Of a DNA stretch of 64,000 bases, positions 20,473 to 31,190 are shown piece after piece. How positions within the stretch are numbered: the stretch's first letter is position 1; every line of letters starts with the position of its first letter. Source of the DNA: Prorocentrum cordatum (lineage: Eukaryota; Sar; Dinophyceae; Prorocentrales; Prorocentraceae); NCBI GenBank assembly GCA_963575745.1, contig CAUYUJ010011159.1:293083-357082 (forward strand). Reading direction: 5' to 3'. The position numbers were made by a program, and so were the translations under genes. The notes under the pieces were generated by a model. That model was not told where the DNA came from. It saw only the letters and a list, made by a program, of their open reading frames with translations, and searched no databases.

Positions 20473-21792
20473 CAGTATCGCTTTGGCCTTGTTTATCAGA
20501 TGTTCGCTGAGCTTCTCCCAGAGGTCACTCAGCTTCCAAATGCAACAAGCACGTGGCAGGAGTGCGTCGCCTCGATGCAGTATTCCCACGTTGGCGGTCA
20601 GGGTTACGACAAGGGGGCTAGCCAGTCTTGGGCAGGCAAAATGATGGGATACACTGCGTATGGCAAGCCATCGCCGTTATTAGTGAAAGAGGCAAAGCGT
20701 ATGTTTGAAAGCTCCAATGGCATGTGGCACCAACTCCGATCAACTGACGCCATTTTCTTTAATTCAAGCCTTCCAGCCTTCGCATGCAAGTCTGTTGATA
20801 ACCAGCGCAACTTGGCTGCCTCAGTACAGCATGCCTTTAACGAGCTCATCAGCAACCTAGTGAAGGTATTTGTGGCACACGTTGGCCATCGGAATATTGA
20901 TGGCGTCGTCTTGTCAGGCGGTTGTGCACTCAACGTCCTCGCAAACCAGCGGGTACACGAGGAGCTCCCAAGCCCGCTGAGCGTCTTTGTTCCGCCAGCT
21001 CCGAACGATGCGGGCCTCGCCGTAGGTGGTCTGATGTCGTTTTGGCCGCCAGCTGCCCGGCAGCCCCTGCAGTATCTTGGCTTCCCCCTGTGGGACGGCG
21101 GCACCCTCGATTCTCTTGCGCGGAGCTGGGAAGCCCAGAGGTTGTCTTCGCTCGGAGGCGTTGAGCACCTCGCCGAGTTGCTGGCCGGTGGAAGCGCATG
21201 GCTGCGAGAGCCCAATCGCACCCACGACCATCCCATCATCGCCGTGGTGGGCGGCCGACAGGAGTTCGGTCCCCGTGCTCTGGGGCACCGGTCGCTGCTC
21301 GCTGTTCCCAGGACTGGGATGAAGGAGCGCATGAACAGGCTGAAGCATCGGGAATGGTACAGGCCGGTGGCTCCTATGATTGCGGCGGAGGACTTGTCAG
21401 AGGTCTTCGGGGGCGACGGTGCAGCCTCCGAATCCCCCTACATGAACATGGCGCCAGAGGTTCTCCCAGATATCAAGTCACGCTTCCCAGGGCTGGCGCA
21501 CGCGGACGGCACTGCGCGACATCAGTCAGTGGGGAGGACAGACGAGCCTTGGCTTCACTCGCTGCTAGATGCTGTCGGCAAACGTATAGGCCTGAAAGCT
21601 TTGATCAACACTAGCTTCAATACACGTGGTAGGCCGATCGTCAACACCATTGAAGAGTGCCTCCAAATGCTTGCAGAAGAGTCAGAGCTTGACTTCGTCC
21701 TGATCGAGGATTGGTTGTTCCGGTCGATGCGTATTCGCCCCCGTCGCGGGCGCGGGTCCCGACAGGGGCTGCGACATTCGGCAAGAGATTGA
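20473..21792 (+). CDS. NodU/CmcH-family carbamoyltransferase, 5'-incomplete
   Basis: Enzymes of this family transfer a carbamoyl group from carbamoyl phosphate to an acceptor through a carbamoyl-adenylate; bacterial examples modify Nod factors, cephems and tobramycin. The acceptor here is unknown. Visible family blocks: MMGYTAYGKPSP, VVLSGGCALNVLANQRV (about 20908-20955), VPPAPNDAGLAVGG, then the C-terminal domain EFGPRALGHRSLLAVPR, HADGTARHQSV and INTSFNTRGRPIVNT (about 21604-21650). About 430 codons follow the first ATG (20500), but coding character begins before it (FGLVYQ). The family is usually ~550-600 residues and its N-terminal His-rich metal-site region is missing, so one or more upstream exons are absent or distant. 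Single long exon, no internal stop. It lies between satellites with no operon-like partner. Bacterial ancestry by transfer is likely from family distribution. Confidence 0.8.
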   Translation, partial: QYRFGLVYQMFAELLPEVTQLPNATSTWQECVASMQYSHVGGQGYDKGASQSWAGKMMGYTAYGKPSPLLVKEAKRMFESSNGMWHQLRSTDAIFFNSSLPAFACKSVDNQRNLAASVQHAFNELISNLVKVFVAHVGHRNIDGVVLSGGCALNVLANQRVHEELPSPLSVFVPPAPNDAGLAVGGLMSFWPPAARQPLQYLGFPLWDGGTLDSLARSWEAQRLSSLGGVEHLAELLAGGSAWLREPNRTHDHPIIAVVGGRQEFGPRALGHRSLLAVPRTGMKERMNRLKHREWYRPVAPMIAAEDLSEVFGGDGAASESPYMNMAPEVLPDIKSRFPGLAHADGTARHQSVGRTDEPWLHSLLDAVGKRIGLKALINTSFNTRGRPIVNTIEECLQMLAEESELDFVLIEDWLFRSMRIRPRRGRGSRQGLRHSARD

Positions 21793-21964
21793 AAACCCAC
21801 ATCGAGGTTTGATCATCGACGTGCTGATTCGCATTCGCATCCTTTCGCTTGCCTCATGCAGTCTTCGTACTCCGCATTCAGCCGCTGACTTGAGGGTGGC
21901 GGGTCACCCCCTCTCCCCCCTCTTTTCCTTTCTCCCTGCCCTCCCCCATAGGTAACCTTTACCA
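21793..21964. other. 3' flank of carbamoyltransferase gene
   Basis: Pyrimidine-rich stretch (CCCTCTCCCCCCTCTTTTCC at 21910-21930) ending CCCATAGGTAACC. The tract followed by AG could be a 3' splice site for the next ORF. No polyadenylation signal evident, as usual in dinoflagellates. Confidence 0.3.
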
Positions 21965-22459
21965 GTGAGTCAAAAGTCTCAACGGAGAGGTTGCATCAAC
22001 AACGCAGTGCTTCATACGCAGTTCCCCAAGCAGGTTTTGCCTAATGGGGTTCTTGTAATGTACCCCGTCTCGCGTCGCCGCGGCGCTCAAGCTCTCACCG
22101 CCCAGGCCGGCCGGCAGATGCCGTGGTCGCAGCTTGCCGAGGTGCTGGCGCCGCTGAATGCGCCGCTGGCTACGGCGGCATCCGCAGCGGCCTCGACGCT
22201 GGCGGGCCATTCCACCTTTGGCCCGGGCCAGGGGCTGCTGGTGGGCCTCCTGCTGGCCGCCGTACTGGTGCTCGTCGGCGCCTGCTGCTTTTGCGCCGGT
22301 TGCTGGGCTGGCGGCTCGCTCGCCGTCGGGGTGACCGCCGGCGGCGCCGAGCGGTTGACGACGGTGGCGGAGTACGGCGTGCGCCGCGCCCTTGCTGCCC
22401 CGCGCGCCGCAGGCCGCCTCGCTCTCACTGCTCGGGCGCGCGGCCGCCCGGAAGGCTAA
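21965..22459 (+). CDS. Hypothetical protein with one predicted membrane helix
   Basis: 164 codons from ATG. Ala-rich N-terminal half, then a strongly hydrophobic segment, GLLVGLLLAAVLVLVGACC, followed by CFCAGCWAGG, which would be one transmembrane helix with a Cys-rich end; a basic Arg/Ala-rich C-terminus follows. No family recognised. The GC-rich minus strand is also open over the same interval, so chance opening is possible. A pyrimidine tract just upstream could be a splice acceptor. Confidence 0.3.
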   Translation: MSQKSQRRGCINNAVLHTQFPKQVLPNGVLVMYPVSRRRGAQALTAQAGRQMPWSQLAEVLAPLNAPLATAASAAASTLAGHSTFGPGQGLLVGLLLAAVLVLVGACCFCAGCWAGGSLAVGVTAGGAERLTTVAEYGVRRALAAPRAAGRLALTARARGRPEG

Positions 22460-22509
22460 CCTCAAGAAGTAATTAAGAGCCCCCTTGGGGTTATCAGTAG
22501 CACCGCACC

Positions 22510-22975
22510 GATGTCAATGGATTCCAGGGGGGACTTTCTAGCAGAACGATAATTTTAGCACCGCGCCAAACAGCAAAAACAAAGTTTCACGGATTGAGGG
22601 CGGCTCGATTTCAAAATGTGGTTCTCACCTTAGCGCCGCGCACATTTGCATTCAAATGTTGCAAGCGTTTCACGGATTGAGGGCGGTTCGTTTTCAAAAT
22701 ATGGTTCTCGCCTTAGCCACGACTGTCACGGATTGAGGGCGGCTGGTTTTCAGAATGTGGTTCTCGCCTTCGTAGCGCCGCGCACAGTCGTTTCAAACAT
22801 TTGCACGAGTTTTACGGATTGAGGTCAGCTCCTTTTCAAAATGTGATTCTCGCTTTAGCGCCGCATTCTATGTAAGCAGTTGCAAGAGTTTCACGGATTG
22901 AGGGCGTCTCGTTTTCAAAATGTCGTTCTTGCTTTGGCGCCGCGCACATTCGTTTTAATTAGCTTGGCGATGGAC
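22510..22975 (+). repeat. S2 satellite (~83 bp), plus orientation
   Basis: Five diverged units marked by TTTCACGGATTGAGGGCGGC, TTTTCAAAATGTGGTTCTCG and GCGCCGCGCACATTCG. The array ends in AATTAGCTTGGCGATGGACC, the left boundary box of the adjoining S1 array. Confidence 0.8.
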
Positions 22976-24430
22976 CCAGACATATGCAGTGGCGAGTGAC
23001 GCAGTTGTGAGCATCGTCGTCGGTGGAGATGCCTATGTGGCCACGAAACGTGTGGGGTGTGTGTGTGTGTGTGTGTGCCGAAATAATACCAGGGACGCAT
23101 GCGAGCGGTGCCACTTGGACCTTCGATTGAGCTCCCCAAGGGGCCACGAAACGTGTGATGGGTGCACCGAAATGGAGGTGGAATTGCACGCGGACCCTGC
23201 CATTGGGGCCCTCGGTGGAGCACCCCATGGGGCCACGAAACGTGTGAGGGGTGCGCCAACATGGAGGTGGAAGTGCACGCGGACCCTGCCAGAACTGCAT
23301 GCGGGCCCTGCCGCTGGGGCCTTCGGTGGAGTACCCTATGGGGTCACGAAACGTGTTGAGGGGTGCGCCGACATGGAGGTGGAATTGCATGCGGACCCTG
23401 CCACTGTGGCCTTCGATGGAGCTCCCTACGGTGCCACGAGCCGTGTGAGGGGTGCGCCGAAATGAAATTGGAATTGCCCGCGAACCCTGCCACTGAGACC
23501 TTCGGTGGAGCTCCCTATGGGGCCACGAAGCCTGTGAGGGGTGCGCTGAGATGAGGGTGGAACTGCATGCGAGCCCTGCCAATGTGGCCGTTGGTGGAGC
23601 TCCCCAGGGGACCACGAACTGTGTGAGAGGGGCTCCGAAATGGAGGCGGAACTGCATGCGAACCCTGCCGCTGGGGCCTTCGGTGGAGCACCCTATGGGG
23701 CCACGAAACGTGTTGAGGGGTGTGAAATTGCTTGCGGACCCTGCCACTGGGGCTTTCGGTGAAGCTCCCTATGGGGCCACGAAGCATGTGAGGGGTGCAC
23801 CGAAATCGATGTGGAACTGCATGCGGGCCCTGCCACTGGAGCCTTCGGCGGAGCAATCAATGGGGCCACGACACGTGTGAGGGGTGTGCTGAAATGGAGG
23901 TGGAACTGCATGCGGAACCTGCCACTGGCGCCTTCGATGGAGCACCCTGGGGGGGCACGAAACGTGTTGAAAGGTGTGCCGACAGGGGCCGGAACTTCGT
24001 GCGGACCTTGCAACTGGGGCGACACGTGTGAGGAGTGCGCCGAAATGGAGGTAGAACTGCATGCGGACCTTGCCATTGGGGTCTTCGGTGAAGAACCCTA
24101 TGGGGCCACGGAACGTGTGAGGGGTGCGCCGAAATGGAAGCGGAACTGCATGTAGACCTTGCCGCTGAGACCTTCGGTGGAGCACCCCAGGGGGCCACGA
24201 AGCGTGTGCGGGGTGCGCCAGAATGAAATTGGAACTGCGCGCGGACTCTGCAATTGGTGCCTTCGGTGGAGCACCCTATGCGGCCACGAAACGTGTGAGG
24301 GGTGCGCCGAAATGGGAGTGGAATTGCATGCGGACCCTGCCACTGGGGCCTTCGGTGGATCACCCTTGGGGCCACGAAGCGCGTGAGGGGTGCGCCGAAA
24401 TTTCGGTGGAACTGCATGCACACATATGAC
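22976..24430 (+). repeat. S1 satellite (89 bp), first large array
   Basis: Begins with the box GGACCCAGACATATGCAG and a (GT)n run (23055-23078), then ~15 units marked by CCTTCGGTGGAGC, TATGGGGCCACGAAACGTGT and GAGGGGTGCGCCGAAATGG. Units are almost free of stops in every frame, which explains long but meaningless ORFs on both strands. Confidence 0.85.
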
Positions 24431-24750
24431 GACGATTATAAGTGGGGGGCAGAGGCAAGGGATGGGAGGAGGGACGAGGGGGAGAAGGAAAGAGTAAGGC
24501 GCGGGGCGCTGTCTTTTCAAAACGAGGACCCAACACCACAGGACGGTCGGGAACAATGTGCAAGAGCTTCACGGATTGAGGGCGGCTCGTTTTCAAAACG
24601 TAGTTGTCGCCTTAGGGCCGCGAACACCATTCCCTACCTCGGCTCTGCCTAGAAGGGTTCTTACCTGGAAGCTTAAAGGGCCGGGCAGTGGGGCCCGCCC
24701 CAGGCGGTTCCCCCAGTATCCGCCCCGCGGTTCCCCCAGTTACGTTCCTT
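24431..24750 (+). repeat. Module end: GA-rich tract, boundary box, one S2 unit
   Basis: AG-rich DNA (24455-24500), the box TTCAAAACGAGGACCCAAC (24516-24535), then CACGGATTGAGGGCGGCTCG (24570-24589), an S2 unit. Pro/Arg-type spacer DNA follows. Confidence 0.65.
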
Positions 24751-25250
24751 TAGCTTAGCGTTGCTTATATCATCTTAGCGTAACTTATTTCATGTTAGCA
24801 TAGCTTAGGTTCATCTTAGCTCAGGTTTATCTTAGCTAGCTTACCTTCATCTTAGCTTCGCTGAGCTTTAGCATAGCATAGCACAGCATAGCATAGCATA
24901 GCGTAGCATAGCATAGCGCAGCATCGCATATCATAGACTGGATGTAAGATCAGATCAGCTTAGCTTAGCCTAGCCTAGCTTAACTTAGCTTAGCTGAGCT
25001 TAGCATAGCTTAGCATAGCTTAGCTTATCTTAGCTTAGCGCAGCGCAGCATAGCGCAGCGCAGCATTAGCACAGCATAGCATAGCATAGCTCAGCATAGC
25101 ATAGCTCGGCATAGCATAGCATATCGTAGCTCAGCATATCATAGCACAGCATGGCATAGCGCAGTATAGCATAGCACAGCATAGCATTGTTTAGCATAGC
25201 ACAGCGCAGCATAGCATAGCATAGCACAGCATATCATATCATATATGTAG
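24750..25250. repeat. TAGCA/TAGCT pentanucleotide tract (S8)
   Basis: Half a kilobase of AGCAT and AGCTT pentamers (for example CATAGCATAGCATAGCATAG near 24885). No open frame. Highly prone to slippage. Confidence 0.85.
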
Positions 25251-25375
25251 GTGTAGATGTAGGTGTAGATGTAGATGTAGATGTGAGTCTCGCTGTTGAT
25301 GTTGATGTAGATGTAGATGCAGGTGTAGATGTAACTGTAGCTGTCGGTGTAGATGTAGATGTTGCTTTCCTAAAT
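25240..25375. repeat. GTAGAT hexanucleotide tract
   Basis: (GTAGAT/GTAGGT)n directly abutting the pentamer tract. Minus-strand translation is only Ser/Thr repeats. Confidence 0.8.
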
Positions 25376-25428
25376 GCTCCAACTCCTAGGTAGGGTCGCA
25401 CTGGGATAATTTTGTAAATTAGCCTAGC

Positions 25429-27760
25429 GAAGGACCCAACCATATGCAGCTGCGAGTAGCATCAAATATCACCTTCTCATCATAGGCAGCGCGCCGCGAG
25501 AGGGATTGAGCACGGGGCAACGCGGTTGGAAAACCCCGAAACGTATGCGGGGTGTGCCGAAGTGGGCTGGGTGACTCATGCGAACCTTGCCGCTGGGGCC
25601 TTCGGCGGAGCCCCCTATGGGCCACGAAAAGTGTGAGGGGTGTGCCAACATAGGCAGAGAAAGGCATGCGAACCCTGCGGCTGGGACCTTCGGTTGAGCT
25701 CCATATGGGGCCGCGATGTGTATAAGGGGTGTGCATGGCGAACCTAACCGCTGAGGCCTGCAGCGGACCTCCCTATGAGGCCACGACGGGGTGTGTGCCG
25801 ACATGTGGCGGGGCCGCCATGCGAACCTTGCCACTGGGGCCTTCGGTGGAGCTCCCCTATGGGGCCACGAAACGTGTGAGGAGTGTGCCGAAATTGTGCG
25901 GGGCCGCGATGCGAACCCTGCCACTGGGGCCTTCGGTGAAGCTCCCCATGGGGCCACGAACCGTGTGAGGGGTGCGCCGAAATGGAGCAGGGAACCTCAT
26001 GCCAACTCTGCCATTGAGGCCTTCGGTGGGGCTCCCTGTGGGGCCATGAAACGTGTGAGGGGTGTGCCGACATTGGGCGGGGCCGCCATGCGAGCCCTGC
26101 CACTGGGGCCTTCGGTGGAGCTCTTTATGGGGCCACGAACCGTGTGAGGGGTGTGCCGAAATTGGGCAGGGAACCCCACGCGAACTTTGCCACTCAGGCC
26201 TTCGGTTGAGCTCCTTATGGGGGCCACAAAACGTGTGAGAGGTGCGAAATGACGGTGGTACTGCATGCGAACCTTGCTACTGTGGCCTTCGGCTCCCTAC
26301 TGTGCCACGAGCCGTGTGAGGGGTGCGCTGAAATGAGGGTGGAACTGCCCGCGAGCCCTGCCACTGAGACCTTCGGTGGAGCTTCCTAGGGGGCCACGAA
26401 ACGTGTGAGGGGTGCGCCGAGATGAGGGTGGGACTGCATGCGAGCCCTGCCAGTGGGGCCTTCGGTGGAGCTCCCTAGGGGGCCACGAATAATGTGAGAG
26501 GGGCACCGAAATGAATGTGGAACTGCATGCGAATCTTGCCGATGGGGCCTCCGGTGGAGCTCCCTATGGGGCAACGAGCCGTGTGAGGGGTGCGCCGAGA
26601 TGAGGGAGGAACTGCATGCGAGCCCTACTACTGAGACCTTCGGCGGAGCTCCCTGTGGGGCCACGATTCGTGTGAGGTGTGCGCCGAAATGATGGTGGAA
26701 CTGCACGCGAGCCCTGCCAATGTAGCCTTTGGTGGAGATCCCTAGGGGGCCACGACGCGTGTGAGAGTGGCACCGGAATGGGGTCGGAACTGCATGCGAA
26801 CCCTGTCGCTGGGGCCTTCGGTGGAGCTCCCTGTGGGGCCACGAACCGGGTGAGGGGTGCGCCGAAATTGGGCGGGGCCGCCATGCGAACCATGCCTCTG
26901 AGGCTTTTGGTGGAGCTCCCTGTGGGGCCACGAAGAGGGGTGTGCCGAAATGGGGCAGGGAACCTCATGCGAACCTTGCCACTGTGGCCTTCGGTGGAGC
27001 TCCCTATGAGGCCACGAAACGTGTGAGGGGTGTGCCGACATTGGGCGGGGCCGCCATGCGAGCCCTGCCATTGGGCCTTTTGGTGGAGCTCCCTGTGGGG
27101 CCACGGACCGTGTGAGGGGTGTGCCGAAATGGGGCGGGGAACCCCATGCGAACTTTGCCACTGAGGCCTTCAAATGATGGTGGAATTGCCCACGAACCCT
27201 GCCATTGAGACCTTCGGTGGAGCTCCCTATGGGGCCACGAATCGTGTGAGGGGTGTGCCGAAGTGACGGTGGAACTCCATGCGAGCCCTGCCAATGGGGC
27301 CTTTGGTGGAGCTACTTACGGGGCCACGAACCGTGTGAGAGGGGCACCGACATGGAGGCGGAACTGCATGCGAAACCTGCCGCTGGGGCCTTCGGTGGAG
27401 CTCCCTATGGGGCCACGAACCGTGTGAGGGGTGCGCCGAGATGAGGGTGGAACTGCATGCGAGCCTTGCCAATGATGCCTTCGCTGGGGTTCCCTATGCG
27501 GCCACGGAACGTGTGAGGGGTGTGCCGAAGTGAGGGTGGAACTCCATGCGAACCCTGCCTCTGTGGCCTTCGGTGGAGCTTCATATGGGGCCACGAAACG
27601 TGTGAGGGGTGCGACGGAATGATAGTGGAATTGCATGAGAACCCCGCCACGGGGGCCTTCGGTGGAGCTTCCTTTGGGGCCACCAACCGTGTGAAGGGTG
27701 CGCCGAAATGAGGGTATGGGGCCACGAAACGTGTGAGAGGGGCACCGACATGGAGACGGA
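25429..27760 (+). repeat. S1 satellite (89 bp), second large array, left of LINE
   Basis: Opens with the box GCGAAGGACCCAACCATATG (25428-25447), then about 26 S1 units. The last unit is cut after CGACATGGAGACGGA (27746-27760), where a LINE is inserted. The unit resumes at 29388. Confidence 0.85.
27746..27760. repeat. Target-site duplication, left copy
   Basis: CGACATGGAGACGGA, identical to 29388-29402 at the other end of the LINE. The bases on its left (GAGGGGCAC) are S1 sequence. Confidence 0.85.
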
Positions 27761-27873
27761 GTCAAGTCAAGTCACCCCGCTCGCACGAGGGCGGGCCCAT
27801 TTAGGGCGCGAGGGAAAAAATCAAATGCCAGTCACCATTCAGGCCTGGTGCGCAAAGGAAGCATCGCGCCTGC

Positions 27874-28884
27874 TCACGTCGACGTGCAGAAGTCCAGGAA
27901 ATCTTCTGTCATTTCCACCCATGCTGAGTAATATTGTGCAGCTTCTTGCCACGGTCCGATGTGGTTCGCCCGGCAGAACGAGGATAGCTTCGCGTCCCAT
28001 GACAGAAGAGGACGACCCTGTGAGCGTGATCCCGACGGCGTCCAATGCAAGGCTCTCTGCACCCACCGATCAGGAGGTAAACCCGCAACGTATGCTGCCA
28101 GATCCCAATACTTTTTCATGGACTCTCTCGACCATGTGCGAAGACCATGTTCCGCCAATGCTTGGCTGAGCTTTTCGTGCCATAAGTGCAGAGTCTCATG
28201 CCACGGTTGGGACCAATCCATGCCTGCAGGCGGGCCAACGACCTGCCGCATCAGACGCCGGAATGCAACGTCTACCCCGTGCTGTGAATCGCTGTACGGC
28301 TTCCAGACACCAGCTCCGAAACACGCCACTGACGTCACGACGCGGTTGAAAAACTCAAGCCGGGCAGCGAGAGAACCATTCCGGTCGCATAGAATGTCCC
28401 TGTTTGCAAAGAAAGGTTTGCTTGCGGATGTCAGATGATGCTCCACGTCCAACTTGTGCGTTCCAGAACCACCCACGGACAGCATGCATCCCAACCACTT
28501 GTGGGCGGTACTCCGGGGGAGGACTTGGATTGTTGCGCCGGCCCGCGTGGTAATTTCTTGTGGAGGTTGCGCCTCTGTTGTGATCACCACCGTCTTGGCC
28601 GCATTCAGAACCAACCCAACTTTGGCCAATTCGTCGACCAGTGCGTCCAGCTGCAATTTGGCTTCGCCCGCTGATTTGGCAAACAATAAGATGTCATCGG
28701 CAAAGCGTAAGTCGATGAGCGGCCTCAAACCGTCGCCCAAATCAAATCCAAGATGCGAAATGCGAGCTCTCCACGCACGCATGGCCCACTCCAAGACAGC
28801 TGTGAAAAGAACCGGGCTGAGCACGCACCCTTGGCGAACGCCAGCATTGATCGGAAATGCCTGTCTTCTGGCCCAATCGCCCAA
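27874..28884 (-). pseudogene. LINE reverse transcriptase, C-terminal half
   Basis: 336 codons. FPINAGVRQGCVLSPVLF (block 4) is followed by LRFADDILLFAKSAGEA, the F-A-D-D catalytic box, then VGLVLNAAKTVVIT and HKWLGCMLS (blocks 6-7). The tail has the usual Trp-rich C-terminal part of dinoflagellate LINEs. No RNase H is evident. Catalytic residues are intact, so this is a recent or well-preserved copy, broken mainly by 5' truncation and one frameshift. Confidence 0.8.
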
Positions 28885-29387
28885 GACTTGCCCTTCCTGG
28901 TCACGGTACAGACGGGTGCATTGTCCAAATCAGATGGTCGCTGACGCCGAGCTGCCGCAGAGCCTCCCACAACGCAGCCCAAGATACTCGGTCGAACGCT
29001 TTTGATAAGTCCAAACTCACGATCCAGAGCGGAACATTCGCCGCCAAAGTCTTCTCAATGACAAGAGTTGTTGTCAGAAGATGCTCCTCCAGACGCCTAT
29101 TAGATCTGAAGCCGTGCTGCTCCTCTGGTTGTTGCGACTCTAGCACGTGCTCGACGCGCCCCAGCAGCATGTATGCAAACAACTTGTAGAGAAGACGGAT
29201 GCTCGCTATAGGTCGAAAATCTCTAACTGCCTTGGCGTGCGTCTTCTTTGCCAACATGATGAAGAACGTCTTGTGCCATGATTCCGGAACGTCCCCGCCA
29301 GCAAGCACAGCATTGTACAGCGTAAGTAATATCCCCTTCAGTTCAACATTCGAGTGCTTCAACATTTCCGCCACTAGGCCACTAGGG
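28885..29387 (-). pseudogene. LINE reverse transcriptase, N-terminal half
   Basis: Encodes RT blocks 0-3: GLVAEMLKHSNVELKG, VPESWHKTFFIMLAKK, VRDFRPIASIRLLYKLFAYM, then QPEEQHGFRSNRRLEEHLLT and IVSLDLSKAFDRVSWAALWE. The LDLSKAFD Asp is the first catalytic residue. The frame is lost just after HLIWTMH by a one-base gain in CACCCGTCTG (about 28914-28923); the next frame continues the protein. The start lies in the flanking satellite and is not genuine. Confidence 0.75.
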
Positions 29388-29402
29388 CGACATGGAGACG
29401 GA
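29388..29402. repeat. Target-site duplication, right copy
   Basis: CGACATGGAGACGGA, followed by ACTGCATG, which continues the interrupted S1 unit. Confidence 0.85.
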
Positions 29403-29750
29403 ACTGCATGAATCTTGCCGCTGTTGTTTTCGGTGGAGCTCCCTATGGGACCACGAACCGTGTGAGGGGTGCGCCGCAATCAAAGTGGAACTGCACGCGA
29501 GCCTTGCCAGTGGGGCCTTCGATGGAGCTCCCCACGGTGCCACGAGCAGCTTGGGAGGTGCGCCGAGATGAGGGTGGAACTGCATGCGAACCCTGCCACT
29601 AACGCATTCGGCGGAGCTCCCCATGGGGCCACGAACCGTGTGAGGGGTGCGCCGAAATGATGGTGGAACTGCATGCGAACCCTACCACGGGGGCCTTCGG
29701 TGGAGCTTCCAATTGGGCTACGGAACGCTATATTGGGCATGCCGAAACGG
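29403..29750 (+). repeat. S1 satellite, right of LINE
   Basis: About four S1 units continuing the array that begins at 25429. Ends near TATTGGGCATGCCGAAACGG. Confidence 0.8.
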
Positions 29751-29900
29751 AAACATGCAGAGGGCAGAGGCAAGGAGAGGGAGGAGGGAGGAGGAGGAGG
29801 AGGAGAGGAGAGGAGAGGAGAGGAGAGGAAAGGAAGGAGACTCGGGGCGCTGTTTCTTCAAAACGTGAACCCAACACCACGGGATGGTTGGGAACTTTGC
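29750..29900 (+). repeat. GGA tract and boundary box
   Basis: (GGAG/GGA)n at 29775-29840, then TTCTTCAAAACGTGAACCCA-ACACCACGGGATGG. Right-hand end of the S1 module, equivalent to 19490-19590 and 24470-24555. Confidence 0.75.
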
Positions 29901-30150
29901 ACGAGCTTGACGGATTAAGGGCGGCTCGCTTTCAAATGTTACGTCTCGCCTTCGCGCCGCGCACATTCGCTTTAAAACTGTGCAGGAGCTTCACGGATGG
30001 AGGGCGGCTCGTTTTCCACAAGTGTTTCTCGCGATAGCGCCGCGAATATTCGTTTTAACAACTTTGCGGGAGCTTCACGGGTTGAGGCGGCTTGTTTTCA
30101 GAACGTGGCTCTCGCTTTCGCGCCGTGCGCATCCGTTTTGAATTAGCCTG
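29900..30150 (+). repeat. S2 satellite, plus orientation
   Basis: Three diverged S2 units (GCTTCACGGATGGAGGGCGG at 29989-30008; TTCACGGGTTGAGGCGGC near 30074). Confidence 0.75.
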
Positions 30151-30480
30151 GCGAAGGACCCAACCATATGCACTTGTGAGCACCATCGTTGTGCGCAACG
30201 CATTCGGAGGAGTTCACTATAGGGTCACGAAGCGTGTGAGGATTGTGCCACGGTGGGCGCATGCGAATGCAGCCGCTGGGGCCCGCGGTGGAATTCCGTA
30301 TGGGGACACGAAGCGTGTGGGGGGTGTGCCGGAATAGGTGCGGCGGGCGCATGCGAGCGTAGCCGTTGGGGCCGTCGGTTGAGTAGCCACCATGCGGACT
30401 GCGCTATTGGGACCTTAGGTGGATCTCCCTATGGGGCCACGAAGCGCGCGAGAGGTGTGCCGAAATGGGGCGGCGCCTTG
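30141..30480 (+). repeat. Short S1 array
   Basis: Starts with GGCGAAGGACCCAACCATAT (30150-30169), then three or four S1-like units with altered bodies (GGGGCCGTCGGTTGAG, CACGAAGCGTGTG). Confidence 0.7.
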
Positions 30481-30895
30481 TGCCCATAGCTGCGCGCGTT
30501 GGTCGACCCCGACCTGGTCACCCCAGACGCTGGTCCGTTGGCCATCTGCAGTTGGGATCTGAATGAATGAACCCGAAAACGCAGGGAAGACTGACCTAGG
30601 GGACGAATTGGTCGAACGGGTCAAGAACCGGACTATGAGGCAACCGCGCAGAAAGCCAATGAGAAAACGTTCCCTCGCTTGCAAAAGATTGAAAGAGGAA
30701 GAAGAGCGGCCAAATAGCGCGATTCGGGTCGCGACGAGGCCCGCGACAGTGAGGAGACCGGCGAAGCCCTCCAGCACGTGGCGGGCATCGCGCCCAAGAC
30801 CAACCATGCGCCGTGCTTGGGAGGTGATGCAGACATCGCATTATCTCCAGAGATTGGCCGCTGGTCGATCCAGGACCGCCCCCGCGCCAAGTAAT
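30480..30895 (+). other. Unique island inside satellite, weak ORF
   Basis: Non-satellite DNA with an open plus-strand frame from 30563 (MNEPENAGKTDLGDELVE...), basic and charged for ~110 codons before it runs into satellite at 30895. No family recognised. It may be a stray exon or gene fragment. The peptide is more varied than satellite ORFs, the only reason to mention it. Confidence 0.25.
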
Positions 30896-31190
30896 CGTGG
30901 AAAATTAGCTTGGCGAAGGACCCAACCATATGCAGGTGTGAGTACCGCAATTGTGATCCCCTTTTTCGGTGATGATCCCTATGAGGCAACGAACCGTGCT
31001 AGGGGTGTGCCGAAATGAGTGGCGTGGTACACAGCGCGAACGAAAACGATTGATCTGAGTACGTAGGGAGACTGAGCGCGGGCGAATCTGAACGCGAGTG
31101 CGTCTGACTGTGAATGAATCTGCGTGCGAGCGAGCCTACGTGCATGAATGCGAGTGTGACAAAGCATGGTGCAGGTGTATATGAATGTCA
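30895..31190 (+). repeat. S1 boundary box, partial S1 unit, GAGT-like tract
   Basis: TTAGCTTGGCGAAGGACCCA (30904-30923), a truncated S1 unit to about 31015, then degenerate GAGTctGAGCG units to 31165. Confidence 0.6.

Larger units (their letters stand above)
27761..29387 (-). mobile_element. 5'-truncated LINE (non-LTR retrotransposon)
   Basis: A 1,627-bp insertion in S1 satellite flanked by a perfect 15-bp target-site duplication. Minus orientation: the 5' end at 29387 enters the RT domain directly (GLVAEMLKH), with no endonuclease or ORF1, as expected from incomplete target-primed reverse transcription. The 3' end carries a short (TGACT)n-like tail (27761-27775), as in CR1/L2-like clades that end in short tandem repeats rather than poly(A). 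Confidence 0.85.
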
